Source of the DNA: Agapanthus africanus
Lineage: Eukaryota > Streptophyta > Magnoliopsida > Asparagales > Amaryllidaceae
Length of the DNA stretch: 64,000 bases
Direction of reading: 5' to 3'
NCBI GenBank assembly: GCA_030015575.1
Contig: CM057338.1
Coordinates: 778,299,864 to 778,363,863, forward strand
The translations under genes were made by a program, and so were the position numbers. Of this stretch, positions 24,158 to 34,067 are shown piece after piece. Below the pieces are notes generated by a model that worked only from the letters and a program-made list of their open reading frames with translations, did no database searches and was not told where the DNA came from. How positions within the stretch are numbered: the first letter of the stretch is position 1; each line of letters opens with the position of its first letter.

Positions 24158-27100
24158 GTGCCATTCATGCGAGATTCATGGAGACTTTATCCATCAGCAT
24201 CCAAATCCGTGAAAGGTTCCTAGGCACCCTATAGAGGTCTCACAAGGCATCGAACATGCCAAATTTAAAAAAATATGGTGCCGAGAAACCCTAGTTAACG
24301 GATCGTAGCTAGATGTCTAGGCGAAATATAAAACTAGTTAACAAATTAACTATAGGTTAGATGCTACAACCTTTGTAGATCCGGTAATCCTCTTCCTTGG
24401 CTCCACGAAGGCATCCTCTCGCTGTCCATCTCGATTCCCAAACTCGAACTTTGGCTTCATCGGAGAAACGGGCAAGCTAGGTCGTCGGCTTTGTGTCAAA
24501 GACGATCTACCTCGAGGCATCGCAAGTTCAAGCTCCGACTTCACAAACTTGTGAAACTTGTGAAGTAAACACCCAAAACAACTTGGCAAGAGGTAGAGGG
24601 TGAAGAAATAGGAGGTGGGTTCTCTTTGGAATTGGATTTTACTCACTTTTGTTCAAGTTGCCATTAAAGTAGCAAGCTTGAAGAAGAAGAAGATGAAGAT
24701 AGTTATGATAAGTTCTATTAAAAAGAAATAGAAAATCAAATACTTATCATAACTTAAAGTAGGGTTAAGTGTAGAGAATTAACCATGGTCACTTGGATGG
24801 GTTAGGGTTAAGCATGAAGATAAGGATGGTTACAAAAGTCAAGGCTTCATGAAGCTTCAACTAATGACAAAGAAAGCCACCATTCTTATCTTTATCTTTT
24901 CCAAAAGAATAAATAAACAAATAAATAAATAAATGAATATGCAAAACCCTAATTATCAAATTAACCATGGATTAATTCTATATACTTAACTAAATGATCA
25001 AGTATCATCAAACTTGATACAAAAAGGTGCACAAAAGCATATCACATATACTATGTGCATCAAGTGAGAAAATCCGTATAAAGTGAACCAATACTAGTTA
25101 ATGCAAAGTAATATATCAAATATATAATTATACATTAAATCATTAAATCAACATTTGATTCAATGATCCGGTCATGTCGCACATAACCGACTAGTATTCA
25201 ATGTATCGATTTATCGAATCAATGATTCGATAACTAGGTCATATCAAATATAACCAATCGAAACATTTATCGCGAGAATGAAATGCGGTATCACATACAC
25301 GCATTATTCTCGGTCCTGCACATATCTCATATACGCTCCTATTTCGTTTCGCTTGAACCAGGAAACCTCTGTGTAGGACTTTAAAGACTCGTCAATACGC
25401 CGGTAGCAGATGATGATCATATCAAGCACCCACAAGCCGCAAGCGGTCTGCTAAACGTAACGGCCACCCGGGTATTGAGAGATCAGAAGATCGACGAGCT
25501 AGCCCGCTCACACTCCTGCGAATCCGACCAGTAACACTTACCGTACAGTCCGGTCTCTTCGTCTAATACGTCGCATATCAAGTCTAGGGGTGGTAAACGT
25601 CAGACCCCAATAACCCGATAAGTCGTGCCGATGTGAGGCTCGTAACGGGTCGAGAAACTACTGGTAACACTTACCAGCAAATCTCTGATCAGCCCTGGCC
25701 AGGGACTTCCCTGTTGCGGCCAATCGAGCACAGCGCAACATCAACTCCCAATACCGGGAGAGACGAAACCCCTCCTATCGCTCATTTCCTCCATGTGACT
25801 CGGGACTGTACCCAAAGACCACCGTTTTGCACGCCCTCATGGACGTGGTAAGGTGGAGATCAAAGCACAGTGGGAATCACACAAGACTCTATGACGATCT
25901 CGGGTCTACAGACTAACCTTTACAAGTGTCACCTGAGAACTGCCATCTGACGTGAGGTATAATACCATCTGGGAGTTCTCGGCGAGTCCGTCCAGTGTAC
26001 CCAGTCACCACTGAGCACCCGTACACCATCTCTGATGTCAAACACCAATGGATATGGGATCATCCATCGCCCATCTCATGGGTCGAGAAGCGTATACGCT
26101 AGTCTACTCTGGTATATCGATGCCCCATCTCGATACACCCACGACTAGGGACCTTGAAGGATGTACTTATGGACTACCATGTCCCCACTAGTATGATCTG
26201 CATCATAGTCCAGGTAGTCAAGTACAAATCCTAAGGGCTTTACCAACATGTAACTATAAGACAGTATAAAGAGACTAGTGTACATGTTAAGATAAAGAGC
26301 AACCAGATAGCATACTATCATGTCGAGCAAGAAAGTCATCTCTATATATGTCCAGCAAGAAAGTCATCTCTATATATGTCCAAGCATCCAATATAATATA
26401 CATAATCTGTACAATACTGGCCTCTAGGGCATACATACAACTAACAATCCACTACATCCAATGGTGGCTAGCTGGTCGTTCGAAATCTGGGGAACTGACA
26501 TAATTGGCCCCATCGAACCAGCATCGTCCAGAGGACATCGATTCATTTTGGCGACAATTGATTACTTCTCCAAGTGGACAGAAGCAGTACTGCCGAGGGA
26601 AGTGAAAACGGAGAATATCCTTCATTTCTTTAAGACACACGTCATTTATCGGTTTGGAACTCTGCGACGGATCATCTCCGATAACGGGCCAGCCTACAGA
26701 AGCCACAAGATCAGTTGCTTCGCACAACAACATAACATAGACTGGAGATATTCTTTAGTCTATAATCCTCGAGCTAACGGTCTAGCTGAGGCTTTTAATA
26801 AGACCTTGACGAAGATCGTGAAAAAGACGGTGTCCCAAAATAAGAAGGACTGGCACGAGAGACTGCATGAAGCTCTCTGGGCATATCGAACTACGTTCAA
26901 AATGGCCACGAACACAACGCCGTATGCATTGGTATTCGGTACAGAGGCGGTACTTCCCCTCGAGATAGAGCTACCCTCTCTATGAGTGGAAGTTCACTAC
27001 GAGTTAACAGACGAAGAGAATGCTTACCTCCGGCTTGAGGAGCTCGATGCCCTTGATGAAACTCGGCTCATGGCGCAACAAAATCTGGAGGCTTACAAAG

Positions 27101-27348
27101 CAAAGATGACGCGCTCATACGAAAGATTAACTAGGCCGAGAACATTCCGCCAAGGCAAACTCGTGCTAGTGGTCAAAAGACCTATGATCCCCAATCGTGC
27201 CAAGCGGGGGAAATTCGAGCCAAACTATTAAAGCCCGTATATCACAGACAAGGTCTACCAGGGTGGGGCCTATCTACTTATGGACATGCATGGCAAAAGG
27301 TCCTTCAGGCCAATAAATGGTCGCTTCTTAAAGAAATACTACGCCTGA
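24158..27348 (+). pseudogene. Element K: Tat-type gypsy integrase, interrupted by solo LTR J
   Basis: Coding segments are 24158-24209 and 26452-27348. The first reads CHSCEIHGDFIHQHPNP, part of the integrase zinc-binding domain. After removal of J and one target duplication, the frame continues PLHPMVASWSFEIWG. The catalytic triad of the core is visible: D in WGTDIIGP, D in ISDNGPAY, E in ANGLAEAFNK. The C-terminal part includes FRQGKLVLVVKRPMI and YQGGAYLLMD and ends at the TGA at 27346-27348. Two in-frame stops break it, TGA at 26983-26985 and TAA at 27229-27231. The N-terminal polyprotein lies beyond the inserted copia stack, outside the window. The family resembles Tat/Retand/Ogre-lineage integrases. 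Confidence 0.92.
24210..26446 (-). repeat. Solo LTR J (family II)
   Basis: 2237 bp. Read on the minus strand it starts TGTTAGTTGTATGTATGCCC and ends GGAACCTTTCA. It is flanked by ATCCG (24205-24209) and ATCCA (26447-26451), a duplication with one change. No purine tract or primer site adjoins it, so it is the product of LTR-LTR recombination. It interrupts K's integrase between codons for N-P and L-H, and its removal restores the frame. Confidence 0.88.
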
Positions 27349-27429
27349 TGAGTCACGGCCTAGGTCAATGATAGATGACGATGACTATGTCCGCTCGCTA
27401 TCTTTCTAAGCCCAAACTCTATAAGTAGT
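27349..27429 (+). other. Start of K 3' non-coding region
   Basis: Short unique stretch between the integrase stop and the first tandem array. No ORF or motif is recognised. Confidence 0.6.
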
Positions 27430-27670
27430 AGCCGGCTAATGGACTGAAACATCCTTAAACTAATGACGGACCGAAACGTCCTTAAATTAACAACGGACCG
27501 AAACTCCTTAAACTAACAGTGGACCGAAACGTCATTAAACTAAAGACGGACCGAACGTCCTTAAACTAACAACGGACCGAAACGTCCAAACTAACAACGG
27601 ACCGAAACGTCTTTAAAACTAATAATGGACCACCATGTCCTAAAACTAGCCGTTGACTGAGATGTCGATA
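27430..27670 (+). repeat. Tandem array of GGAC(6-7)GTCC units in K
   Basis: About eight units of 24-31 bp with consensus GGACCGAAACGTCCTTAAAC plus TAACAAC. Each unit carries a GGAC/GTCC stem with a variable centre. Tat-lineage elements are known for tandem repeats in the 3' untranslated region. A related array with different centres lies at 32584-32900. Confidence 0.85.
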
Positions 27671-27734
27671 AACTACGGTGGATTGTAGCATCCCAAAGCT
27701 GATACAAGAAAAAAAGATTAAAAAAAAGAGAAAA

Positions 27735-28000
27735 AAGAAAACGGTATGTCCATAAGCAAATGGGCACTGATGAAAACCCGAAAGGGCCCCGTGAGTAAAA
27801 ACAGCAGGGCTACCGGCGAGTTTTGTGAAAACCCGAAAGGGCGCAACCTCGTTAGAATAAAAAAAGAAAAGAAAACGGTATGTCCATAAGCAAAATGGGC
27901 ACGGATGAAAACCCGAAAGGGCTCCGTGAGTAAAAACAGCAGGGCTACCGGCGAGTTTTGTGAAAACCCGAAAGGGTGCAATCTCATTAAAAGACACTTG
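27735..28000 (+). repeat. 135 bp direct duplication
   Basis: Two copies starting GAAAACGGTATGTCCATAAG at about 27737 and 27872. Each contains AAACCCGAAAGGG twice and GGGCTACCGGCGAG. ORFs read across it on the minus strand are repeat artefacts. Confidence 0.88.
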
Positions 28001-28170
28001 CAAGGTCCTATCGACTTTGTAAGGAGAAACCACTTGCGTGAGATCCTTACGACTCACAAGGGAGCAACACACTTAGGGATCCCCACGATCCCTAGGGAGA
28101 AATTACACTTGCGAGATCCTCACGACTCGTAAGGAGAACCCTTTTATGAGACCCTCACGGCTCATAAGAT
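27995..28170 (+). repeat. Hairpin array, block 1
   Basis: Five successive units of about 30-45 bp. Each has an 8-10 bp inverted repeat around a loop close to ATCCTCACGA. Arms differ from unit to unit but stay mostly complementary: CTTAGGGAT with ATCCCTAGG, CTTGCGAG with CTCGTAAG, TTATGAG with CTCATAA. Units are joined by GGAGAAA-type spacers. Confidence 0.8.
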
Positions 28171-28320
28171 TCCACAACCTGTTCTTAAGCAGCCAGCACA
28201 ACCTCCGATGATGCCCTACAAGCGGCTCAATGCTGACCCTTGTATATAATCCACGGGCGCGAATAAACATTTCCCTAACAGAGTCGCATCCGTGACTAGG
28301 GATATGTCTACCCGGTGAAC
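28171..28320 (+). other. Spacer between hairpin blocks 1 and 2
   Basis: Contains GTATATAATCCACGGGC, a phrase repeated in variant form at about 28974 and 33117. No coding content. Confidence 0.5.
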
Positions 28321-28575
28321 AACCCTTATAAGTCCTTTCGACTTATAAGGAGAAAACACTCATGTAAGATCCTTCCGACTTATAAGGAGAAAACACTCAT
28401 GTAAGATCCTTCCGACTTATAAGAGACCATACACTTAGGAATCCTCACGATTCCTAAGGAGAAAATACGCCTACGAGATCCTCACGACTCGCAGGGAGAA
28501 ATACCTTTATGAGACCCTTACGGCTCATGAAATCAAAGCCTTAGTCGACAGGATCCTAACCCTGTCTACTAAGCC
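28321..28575 (+). repeat. Hairpin array, block 2, with closing hairpin
   Basis: Units with arms CCTTATAAG/CTTATAAGG, ATGTAAG/CTTATAAG (twice), CTTAGGAAT/ATTCCTAAG, CCTACGAG/CTCGCAGG and TTTATGAG/CTCATGAA. A larger hairpin follows at 28540-28573 with outer arms CTTAGT/ACTAAG and inner arms ACAGG/CCTGT. Block 3 repeats the same unit order with changed arms. Confidence 0.82.
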
Positions 28576-28679
28576 ACCTTTGTTCGACATCGACAGAGGC
28601 AAATGATGATTCGCTCCTGGCAATATCCCAGTTGTAGCGGTGCTGATGCCGAAATCGGTGTCTAATTCCAGGCTTGCAG

Positions 28680-28960
28680 CGAGAAGCTAGCGAGCCACAC
28701 ATGCATACGAAATAGCCGAAATGATGGGGCAACTTGCAACAAAATCAGCAAGTAAAAATATATGCATGCAAAATAGCCGAAATGATTGGGCAACTCGCAA
28801 CAAAAAGCAGCGAGTAAAAATAAAATAAATAGCCGAAATGATTTGGCACCGCGAAAAATAGCCGAAATGATTGGCAGTCGCGACCTTCGCGATATAAAAG
28901 CTGAAATGGTAGAGCATCGCGGAAATAAAAAACATATAAAATTTATGTCCTACAGATGAT
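28680..28960 (+). repeat. Dispersed AAATAGCCGAAATGATT repeats
   Basis: The phrase AATAGCCGAAATGAT occurs four times (about 28709, 28769, 28829, 28857) and is followed by GGGCAACTYGCAAC-like or shortened versions. A degraded fifth (AAAAGCTGAAATGGT) lies near 28897. No ORF of note. Confidence 0.75.
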
Positions 28961-29113
28961 ATTACATCAATCCCTGTACACAATCCAGGGGCACAAACAA
29001 AGAAGGAATCATGCCTTCCCTCCCAGGCTCCATCAGAAGAAGAAGCCATATCTCAACGGCTCACAGACAACCTGGAGACCACTTCGATATTCGTCTTATT
29101 ACAACAGACACTA

Positions 29114-29310
29114 CGTCATCCACATGACCCCATTCGGAAATACGTCATCCACATGACCCCGTTCGGAAATACGTCATCCACATGACCCCGTCGGGAAATA
29201 CGTCATCCACATGACCCCGTCGGGAAATACGTCATCCATATGACCCCATCACGGAAATACGTCATCCATATGACCCCGTTTCGGAAATACGTCATCTACA
29301 TGTCTATCCC
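29114..29310 (+). repeat. Tandem repeat, about 31-34 bp units
   Basis: Seven successive copies of GGAAATACGTCATCCACATG-type units, separated by ACCCCGTY. They differ by few bases, so this array is younger than its surroundings. Confidence 0.88.
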
Positions 29311-29318
29311 ACTAAACA

Positions 29319-29531
29319 CTTACGGGTCCTCTCGATTCGTAAGGAAGAAAACTCTCTTATAAGATCCTTATGACTTATAAGGGAAAACACACTTAGGAAT
29401 CCTCACGATTCATAAGGAGAAAACACACCTACGAGATCCTCTCGACTCGTAGGGAGAAAAGTCTTTATGAGACCCTCACGGCTCATAAAGTTGAAAAGTC
29501 TTAGGTAACAGATCTGAACCTGCTTCCTAAG
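29319..29531 (+). repeat. Hairpin array, block 3, with closing hairpin
   Basis: Units with arms CTTACG/CGTAAG, CTTATAAG/CTTATAAG, CTTAGGAAT/ATTCATAAG, CCTACGAG/CTCGTAGG and CTTTATGAG/CTCATAAAG, with loops close to ATCCTCWCGA. The closing hairpin at 29500-29531 has outer arms CTTAGG/CCTAAG, where block 2 has CTTAGT/ACTAAG. Confidence 0.82.
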
Positions 29532-29808
29532 CCATCACTACCCCTCTAAGAAGCCAAGACAAGATGCTCACTCTATCATCTGCCGGCTATGTTTGCTAAG
29601 GTGACATGCTGATAACAAAAGAAAGAAGAAAGCGACAAGGAGAATATTTGATTCGCATTTGATTAAGTGCGCGAAGCATACCCATTCACAAATGTGCAAA
29701 AGATTTAGTACGTAAAATAAAACACGCTGAAATGAGGAATTTGCCATTCATACTTCAAAAAAGTTTTTACAATCATGAAAGCAGTAAACGAAAACATCAT
29801 CAAGATGA
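29532..29808 (+). other. Unassigned K 3' DNA between hairpin block 3 and antisense ORF
   Basis: No domain, tandem repeat or long ORF seen. It lies downstream of the antisense ORF stop on the minus strand and could hold its 3' end. Confidence 0.5.
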
Positions 29809-30312
29809 TTACAATGGTAAAACCTCAGATCCAGGGCATGGATGGAGGAATTTGAAAGTAAGGCCGTCTAGAATCTTTCTGGCCTTTCTGATCATTCTCG
29901 TGTGCATCCTCTCGTGCTCACGAGTGTCGAGATCCTCGGCGATGTCCCCCTCCCTTCGATAAGCGATTATCGTCGTCTGTTGAAAAGTTTGATGCAGAAT
30001 ATCAGTGAGGTTATCTCGCCGCTTCTTCGAGATCAACCCCGACAGGAACACTGAATGCACCTTGTTTTCGGTATCATCCAGCGCATTAAGCGGCATGGCC
30101 TCGTGAAACCCTGGAAGTGCTCTCCAAATTGCTCCCACTACGATTTTCAAGAGAGCGGAATGGCGAGGAAGCAGCCAACTGATGCGTGCATACAGACAAC
30201 CCATAATCTCCGCACATTGGGCATCTGTAAACTCTTGGTTTTGTCAATGGCCCTGTACGCGGATATCCTCATAGGTAATGAACTCATTCAGACTGTATAA
30301 ATGAACAGCCAT
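29809..30312 (-). pseudogene. Antisense ORF between integrase and presumed 3' LTR of K (one stop)
   Basis: Minus-strand frame of 168 codons from ATG at 30310-30312 to the stop at 29809. The only break is TGA at codon 23 (30244-30246). The uninterrupted part from Met37 (30204) is 131 residues, with helical, basic stretches such as LISKKRRDNLTDIL and ERMHTRMIRKARKIL. No domain is recognised. Tat-lineage elements such as Grande and RIRE2 are known, from memory, to carry an additional antisense ORF at this position. Just upstream on the minus strand, TACTAAT followed about 25 bases later by TTTCTTTTCAG makes a good branch point and 3' splice site ending at 30318, six bases before the ATG. This suggests a spliced antisense transcript. 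The + strand ORFs here are shadows. Confidence 0.6.
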
Positions 30313-30456
30313 AGTGCCTGAAAAGAAACATCATTAAAAGATTAGTAATGAGGGAAAACAAAACAGGCACGGGAATTTAAACGACTCTTGATATCCCCAT
30401 GGAGAAAACAAATTCTAATTATGACACCTAACAAATTTGAATTTGAGAGAGATTCT

Positions 30457-30473
30457 AAAGAAAAGGGGGGAAA
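30457..30473 (+). other. Candidate polypurine tract of K
   Basis: AAAGAAAAGGGGGGAAA is the longest purine run downstream of K's integrase and is placed as expected before a 3' LTR. The next TG is 11 bases further, which is more than usual, so the LTR start is uncertain. Confidence 0.5.
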
Positions 30474-30483
30474 TCTCATTTAA

Positions 30484-32570
30484 TGAGCGACCCCTCGGGT
30501 CTAGGAGTTAAACTCCTTGAGAGCAATGCTCCGCAGACAGGAGTGACACCTGTCAAAGTTAATTATGAAAAGAATTTAAAGAAATTCCCCAAGATTCTAA
30601 GAGCCATGCTCTGCGAGGAAGATGAAGTAACCCATCAGGAGCCTTAAAAGCAAAGCTTTTAATAAATTTAATATCCATGAGTAAAACTCTTAAGAGTTCT
30701 TCATCAAAGATTAACAAATCAACATGATTCAAAAGAGCAAAGCTCTGTTAATGAAACCCTAAATGGGTCTTCTTTAGATCAAAGATGTACAAAGAGCAAG
30801 GCTCTGTTAATGGGTAAAACCCTAATTTATTGAAAGTTTTAAACTTTATGTAGGCTTTAACAGAGTTTTGACTCTTAAAAGGTTCCTAAACAGGAGAGCA
30901 ATGCTCTGAAGAAGAGATGATTCTCAAGAAGAAGATGAAAATCATCTAAGGGACCAAAGGTCCTATTTATAGGCATTGAGAGTCGTTTCAACTTCCAAAT
31001 GTTGATCCAACAACTGAGATGCTACCACCGCCGCACTCACGTATAGGCCAAGTAAGCGCAATGGTGGGCGGAGGGCATTTGTTTCCCAATCAGAGCAAAG
31101 CTCTGTTCAAATTCTAAGATTTGAAATGAAGCGACGCTTCTGTTTCCTCCAATCAGAGCAAAACTCTTTATTGAAATTCCAAAAATCAAAAAAATTTGAA
31201 GCAACGCTTCAGATCTGGTGCTCTGCGCTGTGCGCCATGTGTCAAACACGGATGCGCAGCGCAGTTGCGCTGCACGCCACGTGTCAAACGTAGGTGCGTT
31301 AGCGCAAGGTGCGCCAGCGCTGGAATTAAAAATTCCCCACCGTTAGATCAAAAGATCTAATAATAATAAATTATTAATTAATCAGAATCAAAATTCTGTT
31401 ATGGAAAGATCTTTCTAATTTTGTTAAAAATAAGAAAATTGCCTTCTGTAAAACAGAAGCCCTAGGATCAAAGATCCAACGGTGGGAAATATCTCCGAAT
31501 CAATCAGAGAAAGATCTCTTTAACTGATTTATCAAATCAATTTGCCCTATATAAAGGCTCCAAGACTTCAAGTCTGAGATAGAAAAACCCTCTGCAAACT
31601 TTGAGAAAAAACTCAAAGAGAAAGAAAAGCAAGCTTTTAGTAAAAGAAGATCACTTCTTCAAGGTAAAGGACATGATTCTTGAACACAGAGATGAAATCA
31701 TCTCATAAAAGAAGAACTATCTTCTAAAAAAGTTCATAGATCTACAAAAGACCAAGGTCTTTGATAAAAAAAAGAGATCAGAGATCTTATTATAAAAACT
31801 AGAAATAAGTATTCACTTAATTCATAGATCCTTGATCTACAACGGCAGTGCCCTTTTTTATAAATAAGAAATTTTTGTTCTTAAACCTTGAGGCAAGGCC
31901 TCCTTTAAAAGAAGAACATAAATTTGTTCTCTGATAATAAATTTGATCAGATGCGCTTTGCGCAACTGAAAAGTGCCTTGCACTCATGAACTGCGCTTTT
32001 GTGCTCATTGGACCGGTGCTCAGTGCCAAAACATGCCACGTGTCAAACACAGACACAGCTTGCGCTTTGTGCTTCTGAAACAGAGCACTGCGCTCATGGG
32101 CTGGCGCTCAGCGCCAAGCGCGCTACATGTCACTCACTGGTGCACCATTAAATCCGCGCAAAGCGCTCATAAACTAGCGCTTAGCGCTAAGCGCGACGCG
32201 CGTCATCTTTGTGTGCGCTACCCGACGAATGGTGCAAAGCGCCTGGCGCGCCACGTGGCGTATTGTCAGAACATACATTGTTCTGATGAATGCTATGCAT
32301 TCAATACAAGACAAAAGATGTCAGAACCCAATGCTTAGCATTATTAAAAGGGCCGAGCCCAAATAAAGGCTCAATAGCCAGAACAATAAAATGTTAAACA
32401 TTTTAATTGGACTTAGCCCAATTCTGGCCATAAGTCCTTAACTTATATTTAACCGAGCCCATCTGCTCTTTCAACCAACTCACATCGGTTCAAGAGTATA
32501 TCTCTTTACTCCTCTGATATCTGTTGTTGTAATCCTTCAACGTCTTCAGAGAGGTGACGGGTCCCGATAA
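30484..32570 (+). repeat. Presumed 3' LTR of K, dense in short hairpins
   Basis: Non-coding, AT-rich stretch following the purine tract. It has a promoter-like TATA box at 31548 and no partner LTR in the window, so both borders are approximate. It contains more than thirty short inverted repeats, usually 5-7 bp arms around AAA or a similar spacer. Examples are AAAAGCAAAGCTTTT at 30646, GGACCAAAGGTCC at 30951, GGAATTAAAAATTCC at 31322, CAGAATCAAAATTCTG at 31383 and CTTCTGTAAAACAGAAG at 31443. GC-rich versions such as GGCGCTCAGCGCC (32103) fill 31940-32290. Confidence 0.5.
31548..31555 (+). promoter_or_regulatory. Candidate TATA box of K LTR
   Basis: TATATAAA in the context CCCTATATAAAGGCTCC, about 1.06 kb into the presumed LTR. 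A palindromic CCTATTTATAGG near 30963 could serve either strand. Confidence 0.5.
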
Positions 32571-32583
32571 CCACACATTTCTA

Positions 32584-32900
32584 CGGACTGTGGGGTCCTT
32601 AAACTCATGGACTACGATGTCGTTAAACTTCATGGACTACGATGTTCTTAAACTTCATAGACTACAATGCCTTTAAACTATGGACTGTGGGGTCCTTAAA
32701 CTCACGGACTACGATGTCCTTAAACTTCATAGACTACGATGTCTTTAAACTGGACTGTGGGGTCCCTTTAAACCCACGGACTATGATGTCCTTAACCTGG
32801 ACTGAGATGTCCTTAAACTACTGATGGACCGTAATGTCCTTAAACTAACATTGGACCGTAATGTCCTTAAACTAACTGACCGCAATGTCCCTAAACTAAA
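32584..32900 (+). repeat. Second GGAC(6)GTCC tandem array (Tat-like remnant)
   Basis: About twelve units of 24-30 bp such as GGACTACGATGTCCTTAAAC, GGACTGTGGGGTCC and GGACCGTAATGTCC, all keeping the GGAC/GTCC stem. It is related to the array at 27430-27670 but has different centres. It probably belongs to the 3' region of a second Tat-type element next to K. Confidence 0.85.
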
Positions 32901-32941
32901 CAATAGAGTCCAAATGCCCTTTTGTTGGATCTAAATGATCC

Positions 32942-33035
32942 CGTTAAGTTGATCTTAGTCTAAAATTAGACTAACGTATCCTTAACAAACGTTTAAGTTA
33001 ATCTTAGTCTAAAGTAAGACTAACGTATCCTTAAA
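32942..33035 (+). repeat. Direct duplication with internal hairpin
   Basis: Two 42-46 bp copies ending CTAACGTATCCTTAA. Each contains a short hairpin, TTAGTCTAAAATTAGACTAA in the first and TTAGTCTAAAGTAAGACTAA in the second. Confidence 0.8.
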
Positions 33036-33445
33036 CACAACCCCAAACCCAAATCTAAGAAGATACGGATTTGGACTAATCCATGCCCTACGGGCGACAA
33101 CATAAATTAGTCTCCGTATACAATCCACGGGCAACCAAAAAAAAAACAAATACCCACGACACGAAGTGACCATCTGGAGAAGGAGAAAGTTGTTACGGCG
33201 ATGCGGTAGCGTAATTAACTGCAGGGGCTTGCGCCTGCAGGGAAGAGCGTCCCCACAATCAAAAACCCCTCAACAAGGGGGAATCTGACGAAGTTTGCTA
33301 TATCGGCCGCATCCGTTTAAACCTTCGATACATGGTGTCATAAATCAACTTGGCATCTTCGGAGAGGTGGATGGATAGCACCAATTAGCATCTGCCCCTA
33401 GATTCAAGCAAGACGTTCGTCTTCCCGGTTTTCGGCGGTAAACAG
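33036..33445. other. Unassigned Tat-like flank up to the broken end of E
   Basis: Contains the phrase GTATACAATCCACGGGC also found in K, a perfect hairpin at 33219-33240 (arms CTGCAG with GC-rich centre) and CCCCTCAACAAGGGG at 33266. The minus strand has a short open stretch (EDAKLIYDTMYRRFKRMRPI, about 33310-33370) of unknown origin. Confidence 0.45.
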
Positions 33446-34067
33446 GAACCACTCCAAGTTCGTTTATGAACTTCTTCATCCAGACAGCCTCTTTGGCAGC
33501 ATCGTCGGCAGCGATGTATTCAGCCTCCATCGTCGAGTCTGCCACAGTTTCCTGTATGGAACTCTTCCAACAAACCGCACCTCCATTGAGGGTAAAGACA
33601 AATCCCGAGTGCGACTTTGAGTCATCCTTATCACTCTGGAAGCTCGAATCGGTAAAGGACTCCACTTGGAGTTCTCCGTTACCATACACCAAGAACATCT
33701 CTTTAGTCCTTCTCAAGTACTTAAGAATGTTCTTCACAGCTGTCCAGTGACTCTCTCCAGGATCTGCTTGATACATACTCACTACACTTAGTGAGTATGC
33801 TACATCGGGTCTGGTACATAGCATTGCGTACATGATAGAGCCTACTACCGAAGCATAAGGTATCCCTTGCATGCGAGCTCTCTCCAAATCAGTCTTGGGA
33901 GACATCTCTTTGGAGAGAGTGAGTCCAGAGATCGTGGGTAAATTCCTACGCTTGGAGTCTTCCATACTAAACCTTTTTAGTATGGTGTCAATATACCTGG
34001 ATTGGGACAATCCCAGTATCCGTTTTGATCTATCTCTATAGATATTAATCCCCAAGATGTAGGAGGC
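33446..34067 (-). pseudogene. Element E: reverse transcriptase end and RNase H start
   Basis: Open minus-strand frame reading YILGINIYRDRSKRILGL, then SMEDSKRRNLPTI, RPDVAYSLSVVSMYQADPG and the RNase H part LNGGAVCWKSSIQETVADS with catalytic E in MEAEYIAA. It continues the RT fragment that ends at 55024. After WMKKFINELGVVP the sequence leaves the copia family. The following 30 codons of the open frame are unrelated DNA. Confidence 0.9.

Noticed and set aside
24210..26446. 3' LTR of a minus-strand element starting at 26447
   Set aside because: No purine tract at 26447. The flanks are a target duplication and the integrase frame resumes.
27566..28072. 168-codon minus-strand ORF
   Set aside because: It reads across the 135 bp duplication and repeats its own sequence. 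No coding signal.
27995..29531. CRISPR-like array
   Set aside because: Spacing is irregular, repeats are not constant, and the arms rather than spacers vary. The context is a plant retrotransposon.
29732..29962. Plus-strand ORFs at 29732-30300
   Set aside because: Shadows of the longer antisense frame, without motifs.
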